A stretch of 64,000 bases of DNA from Bacteroidota bacterium (GTDB lineage Bacteria > Bacteroidota > Bacteroidia > Cytophagales > Cyclobacteriaceae): NCBI GenBank assembly GCA_018267215.1, contig JAFDYX010000021.1:186001-250000 (forward strand), in the 5' to 3' direction. The notes beneath the pieces are model-generated. The model saw nothing but the letters and a program-made list of their open reading frames with translations. It was not told the origin of the DNA and searched no databases. Shown here piece after piece: positions 7,930 through 17,413 of the stretch (the first letter of the stretch is position 1; the number at the start of each line of letters is the position of its first letter). The position numbers were made by a program, and so were the translations under genes.

Positions 7930-10757
7930 CCGTGAAAGCCTCTTCAGGCCACGAAACTATTGATGTCATTGGTGCGCGCGAGCACAACCTGAAAAATATC
8001 AGTGTCTCGCTGCCGCGCAATCAATTCATTGTTATTACCGGCATCAGCGGAAGCGGAAAATCATCACTGGCTTTTGATACGATCTATGCCGAAGGGCAGC
8101 GCAGGTACATGGAAAGTTTCTCTGCCTACGCGCGGAGTTTTATCGGCAACTTAGAGCGGCCGGATGTTGATAAGATCAACGGCCTGAGCCCGGTCATTTC
8201 CATCGAACAAAAAACCACATCGCGCAATCCGCGCTCTACGGTAGGTACCGTTACTGAAATATACGACTTCATGCGGTTGCTGTATGCGCGGGCGGGCGAA
8301 GCCTTCTCGTACCTCACAGGCGAGAAAATGGAACGTCAATCTGAAGATCAAATTCTGGATTCTCTGCTCCATCATTTCACAGGAAAAAAAATAATTTTAC
8401 TTGCTCCGGTTATCAAAGGCCGCAAAGGCCACTATCGCGAACTGTTTGTACAAATCCGAAAGCAGGGCTACACCAAAGTGCGTGTAGATGGTGTGGTGCA
8501 AGACATCAGCGCGAAGATGCAAGTAGATCGCTTTAAAATTCACGACATCGAAATAGTGATTGACCGAATCGTGCCAGTTGCAGACGATCGCTACCGTATT
8601 TCGCAATCGGTAAACACCGCCCTCAAAGAAGGAAAGGGTGTCATGATGGCGCTGGATGAAGTCGGCAAAGCCCACCACTTTTCAAAGTTTTTGATGGATC
8701 CCCTCACCGGTTTATCGTACGATGAGCCGGCCCCCAACAATTTTTCTTTTAACTCTCCCTACGGAGCTTGCCCGGTTTGTACCGGCCTGGGCGTGATAGA
8801 AGAAATTACGGAAGACTCCATCATGCCCGACAAAAAGCTGAGCATCAGCCGGGGAGGAATCCTGCCGCTGGGCGAATACCGCGACATCTGGATTTTTAAA
8901 AAGATTGAAGCTCTGCTGAAACAATATAAGCTCACGCTGACAACGCCCCTGAAAGAATTTCCCAAAGAAGTGCTGCACATTCTCATGCACGGTGATGTGA
9001 TACCCGTGGCCGTGCCTTCCGTAAAATATCCGGGCACAGAGTGGAACACTAAATTCGAGGGCATCATCAATTTTTTACAAAAGCTGAAAGAAGACAGCAC
9101 CGACAACGTAAAAAAATGGGTGGAAGATTTTACCATTACCAAAGTTTGCCCCGAGTGCCATGGCGCACGGCTAAAAAAAGAATCGCTTCATTTTAAAATT
9201 GATGGCAAGAACATAGCCGAACTGGCCGAACTGAACATTGATAAACTAAAAAAATGGTTTGACGGACTGGAAGCCCGGCTAAACGACAAACAAAAAATCA
9301 TTGCCACGGAGGTATTAAAAGAAATCAGAAAACGGATCGGCTTTTTGTTGGATGTGGGGTTAGATTATCTGCACCTCAACCGACCGCTGCGCACCCTTAG
9401 CGGAGGCGAGGCGCAACGCATTCGTTTGGCTACCCAAATCGGCACACAGTTGGTTGGCGTACTCTATATTTTAGATGAACCGAGCATTGGCCTGCATGCA
9501 CGCGACAATGTAAAGCTGATCAAAGCACTGAAAGATTTGCGCGACTTGGGCAACTCCGTTATCGTAGTAGAGCACGACCAGGAAATGATGCTGGAATGTG
9601 ATTACCTGATTGATGTGGGGCCAGGGGCAGGAAGGCATGGCGGAAATATTGTGGCCGAGGGCACGCCCAAAGAATTTCTAAAAATCAAAAGTACTACCGC
9701 CCAATATTTGAGCGGTGCATTGTCTATCCGTTATTCAAAAAAGCGGAGAAAAGGCACGGGCGAAAAATTAACACTCAGCGGAGCCACCGGCAATAACTTA
9801 AAAAATGTAGATCTTGAAATACCGCTTGGTGTGCTCACCTGCATTACCGGAGTTTCAGGAAGCGGCAAATCAACGCTCATCCACGATACACTCTTCCCAA
9901 TCCTGAATCAACATTTTTACAACGCACGCACCGAGCCGTTGTCCTACAAAAAATTTGAAGGGATAAAGTTGATTGACAAAGTCATTGAAGTGGATCAATC
10001 TCCCATCGGGCGAACGCCCCGGTCGAGTCCTGCTACCTACACGGGTGTATTCACTGACATACGCGACCTGTTTGCCCAAATGCCCGAAGCGAAAATAAGA
10101 GGTTATAAAACCGGGCGGTTTTCATTTAACGTAAAAGGCGGCCGTTGCGAAACCTGTGAAGGAGCCGGTCTGCGGCTGATAGAAATGGAATTTCTGCCTG
10201 ACGTATTTGTGCCTTGCGAAACCTGCAAGGGCAAGCGCTATAACCGCGAAACGCTGGAAGTGCGCTTCAAAGGAAAATCCATCAGCGATGTGCTGAGCAT
10301 GACGGTGGAAGAAGCCGTTACTTTTTTTGAGAACCAACCCAAGATTTTGCGCAAAATAGAAACGCTCAACGAAGTGGGGTTAGGCTATATTTCATTAGGG
10401 CAGCACGCCACCACACTATCGGGCGGTGAAGCCCAACGTGTAAAATTGGCCACAGAACTCAGCAAGCGCGACACAGGCAAAACACTTTATATTTTAGACG
10501 AGCCCACCACAGGCCTGCACTTTCAGGACATCGGCCACCTGCTCGATGTTTTACAAAAACTGGCTGACAAAGGGAATACCGTTCTGATCATCGAACATAA
10601 CATGGATGTAATCAAATCGGCAGATTACATTATTGACATGGGGCCGGAAGGAGGAGCCCGTGGCGGAGAGATTGTAGCACAAGGTACGCCCGAAGAAGTA
10701 TCTAAAAGTACAGCAGGTTATACAGGAAAATTTTTAAAAGCAGCCCTGAACGGGTAA
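7926..10757 (+). CDS. uvrA: Excinuclease ABC subunit A
   Basis: A 943-residue DNA damage sensor of nucleotide excision repair, with two ABC ATPase modules. Motifs: first Walker A GISGSGKSS (K45), second Walker A GVSGSGKST near residue 645, two ABC signatures (LRTLSGGEAQRI and TTLSGGEAQRV), both followed by ILDEP Walker B boxes, and zinc-module Cys pairs (CPVC, CPEC, CETCEGAG, CETCKGKRY). Full family length. The ATG overlaps the rng stop by 4 nt, coupling the two. Its stop lies only 4 nt from the carB stop on the opposite strand, leaving no room for a separate terminator. Bacteroidota often carry several UvrA paralogues; this looks like the canonical one. Confidence 0.96.
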   Translation: MTVKASSGHETIDVIGAREHNLKNISVSLPRNQFIVITGISGSGKSSLAFDTIYAEGQRRYMESFSAYARSFIGNLERPDVDKINGLSPVISIEQKTTSRNPRSTVGTVTEIYDFMRLLYARAGEAFSYLTGEKMERQSEDQILDSLLHHFTGKKIILLAPVIKGRKGHYRELFVQIRKQGYTKVRVDGVVQDISAKMQVDRFKIHDIEIVIDRIVPVADDRYRISQSVNTALKEGKGVMMALDEVGKAHHFSKFLMDPLTGLSYDEPAPNNFSFNSPYGACPVCTGLGVIEEITEDSIMPDKKLSISRGGILPLGEYRDIWIFKKIEALLKQYKLTLTTPLKEFPKEVLHILMHGDVIPVAVPSVKYPGTEWNTKFEGIINFLQKLKEDSTDNVKKWVEDFTITKVCPECHGARLKKESLHFKIDGKNIAELAELNIDKLKKWFDGLEARLNDKQKIIATEVLKEIRKRIGFLLDVGLDYLHLNRPLRTLSGGEAQRIRLATQIGTQLVGVLYILDEPSIGLHARDNVKLIKALKDLRDLGNSVIVVEHDQEMMLECDYLIDVGPGAGRHGGNIVAEGTPKEFLKIKSTTAQYLSGALSIRYSKKRRKGTGEKLTLSGATGNNLKNVDLEIPLGVLTCITGVSGSGKSTLIHDTLFPILNQHFYNARTEPLSYKKFEGIKLIDKVIEVDQSPIGRTPRSSPATYTGVFTDIRDLFAQMPEAKIRGYKTGRFSFNVKGGRCETCEGAGLRLIEMEFLPDVFVPCETCKGKRYNRETLEVRFKGKSISDVLSMTVEEAVTFFENQPKILRKIETLNEVGLGYISLGQHATTLSGGEAQRVKLATELSKRDTGKTLYILDEPTTGLHFQDIGHLLDVLQKLADKGNTVLIIEHNMDVIKSADYIIDMGPEGGARGGEIVAQGTPEEVSKSTAGYTGKFLKAALNG

Positions 10758-10761
10758 GTCC

Positions 10762-13578
10762 TTACCTGCTCAAATACAAATTCCTTTCGGAATAAATCTG
10801 CATGAAGTAGTCGTCCATCAAATCATCAATGAAGTAAATGGCTTCACCGGTGGATTTCATTTCGGGGCCCAGTTCTTTTTTTACTTCCGGAAATTTGCTG
10901 AATGAAAAGACCGGCACTTTGATGGCATAACCATTTCGCTTGGGGCTAAACGTAAAGTCTTTCAGTTTCTTTTCGCCTAGCATCACTTTGGTGGCATAAT
11001 TAACGTACGGCTCGTCATAGGCTTTGCAGATAAACGGCACCGTGCGCGAGGCACGCGGGTTAGCTTCGATGATATATACCTTGTCGTTCTTAATTGCAAA
11101 CTGAATGTTGATCAGGCCAACGGTTTTCAGCGCTACGGCAATTCGTTTGGTGTAAGTTTCAATTTGTTTGAGCACAAAGTCGCCCAGGTTGTAAGGCGGC
11201 AGCACTGCGTACGAATCGCCCGAGTGGATACCGGCCGGCTCAATATGCTGCATGATGCCGATGATGTAAACCTCTTCACCATCGCAGATGGCATCGGCTT
11301 CGGCTTCGATAGCGCCATCCAGAAAATGATCGAGCAGCACTTTGTTGTCGGGCAGGTGTTTCCAGATATCAAGGATGTGGTGCTCCAGTTCTTTTTCATT
11401 GATGACGATTTTCATGCTTTGGCCGCCCAGCACATACGAAGGGCGCACAAGCAAAGGGAACCCAATCGTCTTCGAAACTTCCAGTGCCTCATCGGCATCG
11501 CGTGCTACGCCAAATTCCGGATAGGGTATATTCAATTCTTTCAACAAAGTAGAAAAGCTGCCGCGGTCTTCGGCAATGTCGAGCGCTTCAAAAGAAGTGC
11601 CCATGATTTTGATGCCGTACTTGTGCAGTTTCTCAGCCAGTTTCAAAGCTGTCTGTCCGCCCAACTGCACAATGACGCCCTCGGGTTTTTCGTGTTGGAT
11701 AATATCCCACAGGTGTTCCCAAAATACCGGCTCGAAATACAATTTGTCGGCAATATCAAAATCGGTAGAAACGGTTTCGGGGTTGCAGTTGATCATGATG
11801 GTTTCGTAGCCCATCTCTTTTGCCGCCAACACGCCATGCACGCAGGAGTAATCAAACTCAATTCCCTGCCCTATCCGATTGGGTCCCGAGCCGAGTACAA
11901 TTACTTTTTTCTTGGGCGTAACTACCGATTCATTTTCGCTATCGAATGACGAATAGTAATAAGGTGTCTTGGCTTCAAATTCTGCCGCGCAGGTATCCAC
12001 CAGTTTATACACGCGGTTGATGCCCATCTCTTTGCGTTTCTTGTGCACTTCACTTTCGAGGCAGTCCATCAAGTGCGCCAGCTGGCGGTCGGCATAGCCT
12101 TTCTCCTTGGCTGTGCGCATTAACGGAACCGGAATGGTACCCACTTTATATTTTTCTATTTCTTTTTCTAACTGAATAAGTTCCCATATCTGCTCTAAAA
12201 ACCATTTGTCTATTTTGGTTAGGTTTTGAATGGTCTTCATAGAGATGCCCAACTTCATAGCATCGTAAATGTGGAACAGGCGGTTCCAACTCGGGTTGGC
12301 CAGGCTGTGCAGCAGTTCGTCTTGCTTGGTCAGTTCTTTTCCGTCTGCGCCCAGTCCGTTTCTCCTGATCTCCAAACTCTGGCAGGCTTTCTGAAGGGCT
12401 TCCTGGAAGTTTCGTCCGATGCCCATGGCTTCGCCTACTGATTTCATCTGCAGACCGAGCTTGCGGTCGGCTCCGGCAAACTTGTCGAAATTCCAGCGCG
12501 GTATTTTTACGATGACGTAATCGAGTGCCGGCTCAAAGTAGGCTGTGGTTGTGCCGGTGATGGCGTTTTTCAGTTCATCAAGATTGTAGCCTATGGCCAG
12601 CTTGGCGGCAATTTTTGCGATGGGGTAGCCCGTTGCTTTCGAGGCCAGCGCAGATGAGCGCGACACGCGCGGATTGATTTCGATGCCAATGATTTCTTCA
12701 TCATCATCGGGGTTTACCGAAAATTGTACGTTGCAGCCTCCAGCAAATTGGCCAATGCCGTTCATCATTTTAATGGCGAGGTTGCGCATGTGCTGATAGA
12801 CCGTGTCGGGCAGCGTCATGGCAGGCGCCACGGTGATGGAGTCGCCTGTATGGATGCCCATCGGATCAAAATTTTCGATGGAGCAAATGATGATCACATT
12901 TCCTTTGCTATCGCGCAGCAACTCCAGCTCGTATTCTTTCCAGCCCATGATGCTCTGCTCTACCAACACTTCGTGGATAGGCGAAGCCTGAAGGCCGCGG
13001 TTCAGGGCAGCATCAAAATCTTCGGGTTTGGTTACAAAGCCTCCGCCTGTTCCACCTAAAGTAAATGATGGGCGGATTACTAATGGGAAGCCGATCTCCT
13101 GGGCAATTTCTTTTCCTTTTAAAAACGATGTGGCCGTAGCTCCTTTGCAAACACCTACGCCCAATTCCAGCATTTTCAGCCTGAATTTTTCGCGGTCTTC
13201 GGTAGTTTCTATGGCTTTAATATCTACTCCGATAATCTTCACGCCATAGTGCTCCCACATGCCTGCTTTATCACATTCTATACACAAGTTAAGTGCAGTT
13301 TGGCCGCCCATGGTGGGCAGCACGGCATCTACATGGTGTTTTTCTAAAATTTCTTTGATGGATTTTTTTTCGAGTGGCTTCAGGTACACGTGGTCTGCCG
13401 TTACCTTGTCGGTCATGATCGTGGCCGGGTTGGAGTTGATCAGGATTACTTCAATCCCCTCTTCCCGCAACGAACGGGCTGCCTGCGAGCCTGAATAATC
13501 AAACTCGCACGCCTGGCCGATGATGATCGGCCCACTTCCAATGATTAAAACGGAACGGATACTTCTGTCGCGGGGCAT
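10762..13578 (-). CDS. carB: Carbamoyl-phosphate synthase large subunit without allosteric domain
   Basis: CarB makes carbamoyl phosphate from bicarbonate, ammonia and two ATP for pyrimidine and arginine synthesis. It has 938 residues from ATG 13578, which gives MPRDRSIRSVLIIGSGPIII; a longer frame from TTG 13602 adds eight unconserved residues. Both ATP-grasp halves are intact: GSGPIIIGQACEFDYSG in the first and GSGPNRIGQGIEFDYSC in the second, with EINPRVSRSS and EANPRASRT metal-binding segments. The protein ends just after LGPEMKSTGEAIYFIDDL, so the about 130-residue MGS-like domain that binds UMP and ornithine in E. coli CarB is absent. This short form is, to my knowledge, normal for Bacteroidota. 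No carA is adjacent. Confidence 0.95.
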   Translation of the reverse strand: MPRDRSIRSVLIIGSGPIIIGQACEFDYSGSQAARSLREEGIEVILINSNPATIMTDKVTADHVYLKPLEKKSIKEILEKHHVDAVLPTMGGQTALNLCIECDKAGMWEHYGVKIIGVDIKAIETTEDREKFRLKMLELGVGVCKGATATSFLKGKEIAQEIGFPLVIRPSFTLGGTGGGFVTKPEDFDAALNRGLQASPIHEVLVEQSIMGWKEYELELLRDSKGNVIIICSIENFDPMGIHTGDSITVAPAMTLPDTVYQHMRNLAIKMMNGIGQFAGGCNVQFSVNPDDDEEIIGIEINPRVSRSSALASKATGYPIAKIAAKLAIGYNLDELKNAITGTTTAYFEPALDYVIVKIPRWNFDKFAGADRKLGLQMKSVGEAMGIGRNFQEALQKACQSLEIRRNGLGADGKELTKQDELLHSLANPSWNRLFHIYDAMKLGISMKTIQNLTKIDKWFLEQIWELIQLEKEIEKYKVGTIPVPLMRTAKEKGYADRQLAHLMDCLESEVHKKRKEMGINRVYKLVDTCAAEFEAKTPYYYSSFDSENESVVTPKKKVIVLGSGPNRIGQGIEFDYSCVHGVLAAKEMGYETIMINCNPETVSTDFDIADKLYFEPVFWEHLWDIIQHEKPEGVIVQLGGQTALKLAEKLHKYGIKIMGTSFEALDIAEDRGSFSTLLKELNIPYPEFGVARDADEALEVSKTIGFPLLVRPSYVLGGQSMKIVINEKELEHHILDIWKHLPDNKVLLDHFLDGAIEAEADAICDGEEVYIIGIMQHIEPAGIHSGDSYAVLPPYNLGDFVLKQIETYTKRIAVALKTVGLINIQFAIKNDKVYIIEANPRASRTVPFICKAYDEPYVNYATKVMLGEKKLKDFTFSPKRNGYAIKVPVFSFSKFPEVKKELGPEMKSTGEAIYFIDDLMDDYFMQIYSERNLYLSR

Positions 13579-13670
13579 AGTTGGCTGGATAAAATCCCGC
13601 AAAAATAAATCATGGCAAGAGGATTATTCGGTTTTCAGGAATTTTTTTTTCCTTATCAACCTGTGCGCTG

Positions 13671-16600
13671 TTATTGGGCTTTAATGACTTTCTCTGTCAA
13701 GATTTTATTCGGTACCTGCACCCGAAGAATGTAAACACCCGGAGGGAACGAAGAGAACGGCAAACTTATTTCCGCATGTGTACCTTCTACAGAGATATTT
13801 TGGTCATAAACGATTTGCCCCAAAGAATTAAACAGCAAAAGCCTCGTTTGCGAAAGGTCTTGTTCATCTATGACAATGTTTAATGAGGAGGAAGTAACAG
13901 GATTTGGATATGTGCTAAACCCATGAGTAAAATTTTCTATTGCTGTAACAACAGAAATAGAACTTAATTTTGTGTTGGTACATCCATTGGCAGCTGTTGC
14001 CGTCAGCTTTACTGTATAGTTTTGGATGGCCGTATATTGATGGGTAGGGCTTTCGGTTGTACTATTTTGGTTGTCGCCAAAATCCCAATACCAGCTTACA
14101 GCATTGGTGCTTTGGTCGTTAAATGAAATTGGTGTATAAATTTTCAAATCGCCTGTAGTCGAAAAGTTGGCCGCAGGCCCGGGACGAACAACTACCGACA
14201 CTGTATCAGAACGCGTTGAGCAACCGAGCGCATTGTCTTTTATCCGTACTGCATATTTGCCGGTTGTCTTCACGGAAATAATGTTGTTTTTGTTTCCGGT
14301 GTTCCAAATGGTAGAGTCATCTTTGGCCACTGACAATAAAACGGAGTCGCCCTGGCAAAGAGTGGTTGCCTTCGATGCCAAAATTTTAGGGTTGGCCTTT
14401 ACCGTAGCTTTTACTGCCGCACGCACACTCTCATACGAGTGGTCGGCATTCGATACAAAAAAGGTGGTGTCATGCTGCAAATTACCTGTCGTGTAGTTTG
14501 TGCCTGTAAAAAACGGAGTGCCTCCGGTAAACGATTTGTACCAATTGATTTTAGTAGCTCCGCTTACATTGAATGTTGCGGGGGCCTGATAGCAAGTTGC
14601 CACAGAATCGCCCGTAGGTTTAGGCGCTTTGAGAGTATAGTTGTAAACCGAATCGGCATACCGCGCAGATTTTTTCAGGCTGATAGAATCAGGTGCTGCC
14701 TGCAAGGCAAAGGCAACAGTTATAGTTTGGCCGGCACTGATGTTGAACGGGCCCGTTGCCACCACATGGCTTACATCACCTCCTGCTCCACTGTATGCGG
14801 GAAGCACACCTGCCTTCAGCCGTGCCCCGGCACTACCAATGGTGGCCGAAATGGTTTGATATTTTTCGACTTTGGTAAAACTTCCGTTTGCTGTGTTGCT
14901 ATAAAGTCCCCACGGGTTGCCGGCAATAGAAGAGTTGTTATCAATGGCATAGTAAGCAGGCGACCCTGTGAGGACTTGAATACCTGCATACGGTTTGGCA
15001 GGTGTGGCCTGAGCCGAATGTACGTACCCCATGTTGTTTGTATTATCCCAACCGGCCTTGTCGTGCTGACCGCTGGGGCTCACATCCCAATCGGCAAATA
15101 TTCCGAAGTAAAATTGATTAAGCGGGTTGGCCGTTGGGTTTTTGATTTTGTATTCTACAATAACAAATTTATTGTAAACAGAATCTTGCCAGACTAAACT
15201 TCGGTAGTCAACAACCACTTGCTGTTGTGCCGGTGTAGCAGCATTAGATATCTCTCCAAATATTTCAGAATAAGAACGCGCGCCCGGTTGAGTTTGTTTG
15301 ATTGAAACCGTAGAAGAGAAATCCTGATCAAAGCCACCGTTCATTCCCCGAACGTTATTGAACAAATTCGTTGCCGATGTACCCATGATCAAACCCATTT
15401 CATAGAGTAACGAGTTTTGATTAAAGACAAAACCCGATCCTTTGGCCTGGTTTTGTGTGTCTTCGTATCCCATGCGCCCAATGGACGTAATCGTTGTTGT
15501 TATTTTATTTGAGTTAATATCTATGTAAGAGGGATTGAAAACAAACGGCACATACTGGTAATCAGAATAGCTGCCATCCGAATAGGTAATTAATAAATTC
15601 ACCTGCAAGTCTTGCGGAGTATTGGGGCTGATGGTAAACACAAACGGGGTAAGGCTATTGATGAAGGTAGCACCACCGGCAATAACTCCCGGTGAAATAG
15701 TACCTTGTGTAATCGTAATAAACGATGACGATGTAGTGATAGAAATTTTAATACCTGCAGAGGTACTCTGTAGCTTATTGTTAAAACTGAACGATAAGTA
15801 GGCCTTGTCTCCCGATGCTGGGGCGATTCCATTTGCATTTACCAGCTTTGGATTGCTGGCTCTGATAGATGGCAGCGAAAGTGTAAGCGCGCGGTACACA
15901 TCCAATCTTCCCAAGCCAAGCTGATTAATTCTGCCCGGGTTAGCTGTGTACAGTGCCGATGCGTTGGCCGTAACCCGAAGTTGTTCGCCCACTTGCACAG
16001 CAGAAAATGATGGGTTCTGCGCCCACACTAACGCAGCAGCTCCGGATGTAATCGGAGCAGAAAACGAAGTGCCGTCCACCGTTCCGCCATTCGTAGCCGT
16101 GGTGTACGTGTTGTTGTACTGCGTGGTGTAAATGCCCACACCCGGAGCCGATAAATCTATTGTAGTGCCATAGTTAGTAAAGCGCGGAGCTACATCGTTT
16201 TGATCGGTGGCAGCAACAGATATTACGTTGTTATACGCTGCAGGATAACTTGGTGCACTTATGCCACTATTTCCGGCCGAAGCAATGATCAAACAGTTTT
16301 GGTCTAACACAATAGAGTTAATAATGTCTTGCACAATCTGGCTTTGTCCTGAGCCGCCAAAAGAGCAATTAATAATTCCCCGAATGCCATGCCGGTGAAA
16401 AAGATCTGCCGCATACATCATTCCGAGCAGCGTGGCATACTCCGTTCCCTTGGTCACATTTTGGTTGTCACCTGTGTGCTTGGTAAACATCAACTTTGTT
16501 TTGAAACCCACTCCGGCTATACCTATACCATTGTTTGCACTGGCACCGGCACAACCCGCTACCCACGTGCCATGATTCAAGTCGCCCGCATTGCTGACGG

Positions 16601-17339
16601 GCGGATTGGGATTAATGGAAGGATCTCGGTCGCCATATTTTTGTGGCGTGTAATCTGATTGGTAGATATTCATGGTATCTGCACCAATAAAATCCCATCC
16701 TTGGTAGTCATCTATAAATCCGTTGCCGTCATCATCTATTCCATTAACCGGATCCCATTTGTTTTTGAAGAGATTAGGTTTCAGATCAGCATGATTTAAG
16801 TTGCCGCCTGTATCAACAATCGCAATTACAACCGTAGTATCTCCTTGATTGATATCCCAGGCTTTGAAGGCATTGATCACGCCCAAATAATATTGCGATG
16901 ACAGAAGCGGGTCGTTGGGAGTAAAATCGCTTTTCATCATATACTCCGGCTCCACTATTTCAAAATATCCTGTTGCGTATAGTTTGTTAATGTACTCTTC
17001 CACGTTTTTGGCCTGATCGAAGGATATGCTGAAATAGTTGGAGATATCAACAACGGGAGCTGCCGCCCGCTCCTTGGCTTTTAAAGATGCGTGCTGTATC
17101 ATTTCAGGTGTGGCTATCTGGCCAACCCGGCTGACCGGCAAATCTTTTACTCTCGCAGAAACACTATTCAACAAAGACATCAATTGATTTTTGTATTCGC
17201 TGCGAACCTTTACCAACACACGGCCTCTCGAATACGCTGCACCGGAGGGCATTGTAAACTTGATACCTGATTTATTTTGAGCCTCTGATGAGATTGCCCA
17301 CAGTACTATCATTATGAAAGTAAATATGCTCTTCCTCAT
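13671..17339 (-). CDS. Secreted subtilisin-like serine protease with PKD and T9SS sorting domain
   Basis: A 1222-residue exported peptidase. Order: signal peptide (1-20), inhibitory propeptide-like region (about 35-135), S8 peptidase domain (about 160-480) with catalytic D176 (AIVDTGG), H256 (NHGTWVAG) and S425 (GTSFSAPI), a long beta-rich middle region (about 490-960), an Ig-like Cys-containing segment, a PKD domain (WYWDFGDNQNS, about 1090-1140), and a C-terminal sorting domain starting TYPNPV and ending GVYILRVQVPNKILTEKVI, typical of type A T9SS substrates. It is therefore predicted to cross the outer membrane by T9SS and be surface-attached or released. It follows the DUF58 gene after 74 nt and precedes carB by 92 nt, so it may be a separate transcript. 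Substrate unknown. Confidence 0.9.
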   Translation of the reverse strand: MRKSIFTFIMIVLWAISSEAQNKSGIKFTMPSGAAYSRGRVLVKVRSEYKNQLMSLLNSVSARVKDLPVSRVGQIATPEMIQHASLKAKERAAAPVVDISNYFSISFDQAKNVEEYINKLYATGYFEIVEPEYMMKSDFTPNDPLLSSQYYLGVINAFKAWDINQGDTTVVIAIVDTGGNLNHADLKPNLFKNKWDPVNGIDDDGNGFIDDYQGWDFIGADTMNIYQSDYTPQKYGDRDPSINPNPPVSNAGDLNHGTWVAGCAGASANNGIGIAGVGFKTKLMFTKHTGDNQNVTKGTEYATLLGMMYAADLFHRHGIRGIINCSFGGSGQSQIVQDIINSIVLDQNCLIIASAGNSGISAPSYPAAYNNVISVAATDQNDVAPRFTNYGTTIDLSAPGVGIYTTQYNNTYTTATNGGTVDGTSFSAPITSGAAALVWAQNPSFSAVQVGEQLRVTANASALYTANPGRINQLGLGRLDVYRALTLSLPSIRASNPKLVNANGIAPASGDKAYLSFSFNNKLQSTSAGIKISITTSSSFITITQGTISPGVIAGGATFINSLTPFVFTISPNTPQDLQVNLLITYSDGSYSDYQYVPFVFNPSYIDINSNKITTTITSIGRMGYEDTQNQAKGSGFVFNQNSLLYEMGLIMGTSATNLFNNVRGMNGGFDQDFSSTVSIKQTQPGARSYSEIFGEISNAATPAQQQVVVDYRSLVWQDSVYNKFVIVEYKIKNPTANPLNQFYFGIFADWDVSPSGQHDKAGWDNTNNMGYVHSAQATPAKPYAGIQVLTGSPAYYAIDNNSSIAGNPWGLYSNTANGSFTKVEKYQTISATIGSAGARLKAGVLPAYSGAGGDVSHVVATGPFNISAGQTITVAFALQAAPDSISLKKSARYADSVYNYTLKAPKPTGDSVATCYQAPATFNVSGATKINWYKSFTGGTPFFTGTNYTTGNLQHDTTFFVSNADHSYESVRAAVKATVKANPKILASKATTLCQGDSVLLSVAKDDSTIWNTGNKNNIISVKTTGKYAVRIKDNALGCSTRSDTVSVVVRPGPAANFSTTGDLKIYTPISFNDQSTNAVSWYWDFGDNQNSTTESPTHQYTAIQNYTVKLTATAANGCTNTKLSSISVVTAIENFTHGFSTYPNPVTSSSLNIVIDEQDLSQTRLLLFNSLGQIVYDQNISVEGTHAEISLPFSSFPPGVYILRVQVPNKILTEKVIKAQ

Positions 17340-17413
17340 GCCTTATTCGTTTTTTTTGCCGAATTAAAATTAGAAAAAAATATTTCAATTGATTTTGACA
17401 AGGATAGCCGTGC

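Noticed and set aside
10758-10765. Possible frameshift that removed the CarB allosteric domain
   Set aside because: The gene ends cleanly at a stop 4 nt from uvrA and the 938-residue length agrees with what I know of Bacteroidota CarB.
11164-11949. Open frame of 261 codons on the plus strand
   Set aside because: Antisense to the conserved second half of carB; no recognisable domain.
14439-15197. Open frame of 252 codons on the plus strand
   Set aside because: Antisense to the subtilase gene middle region; Cys-rich and low in structure, no family match.
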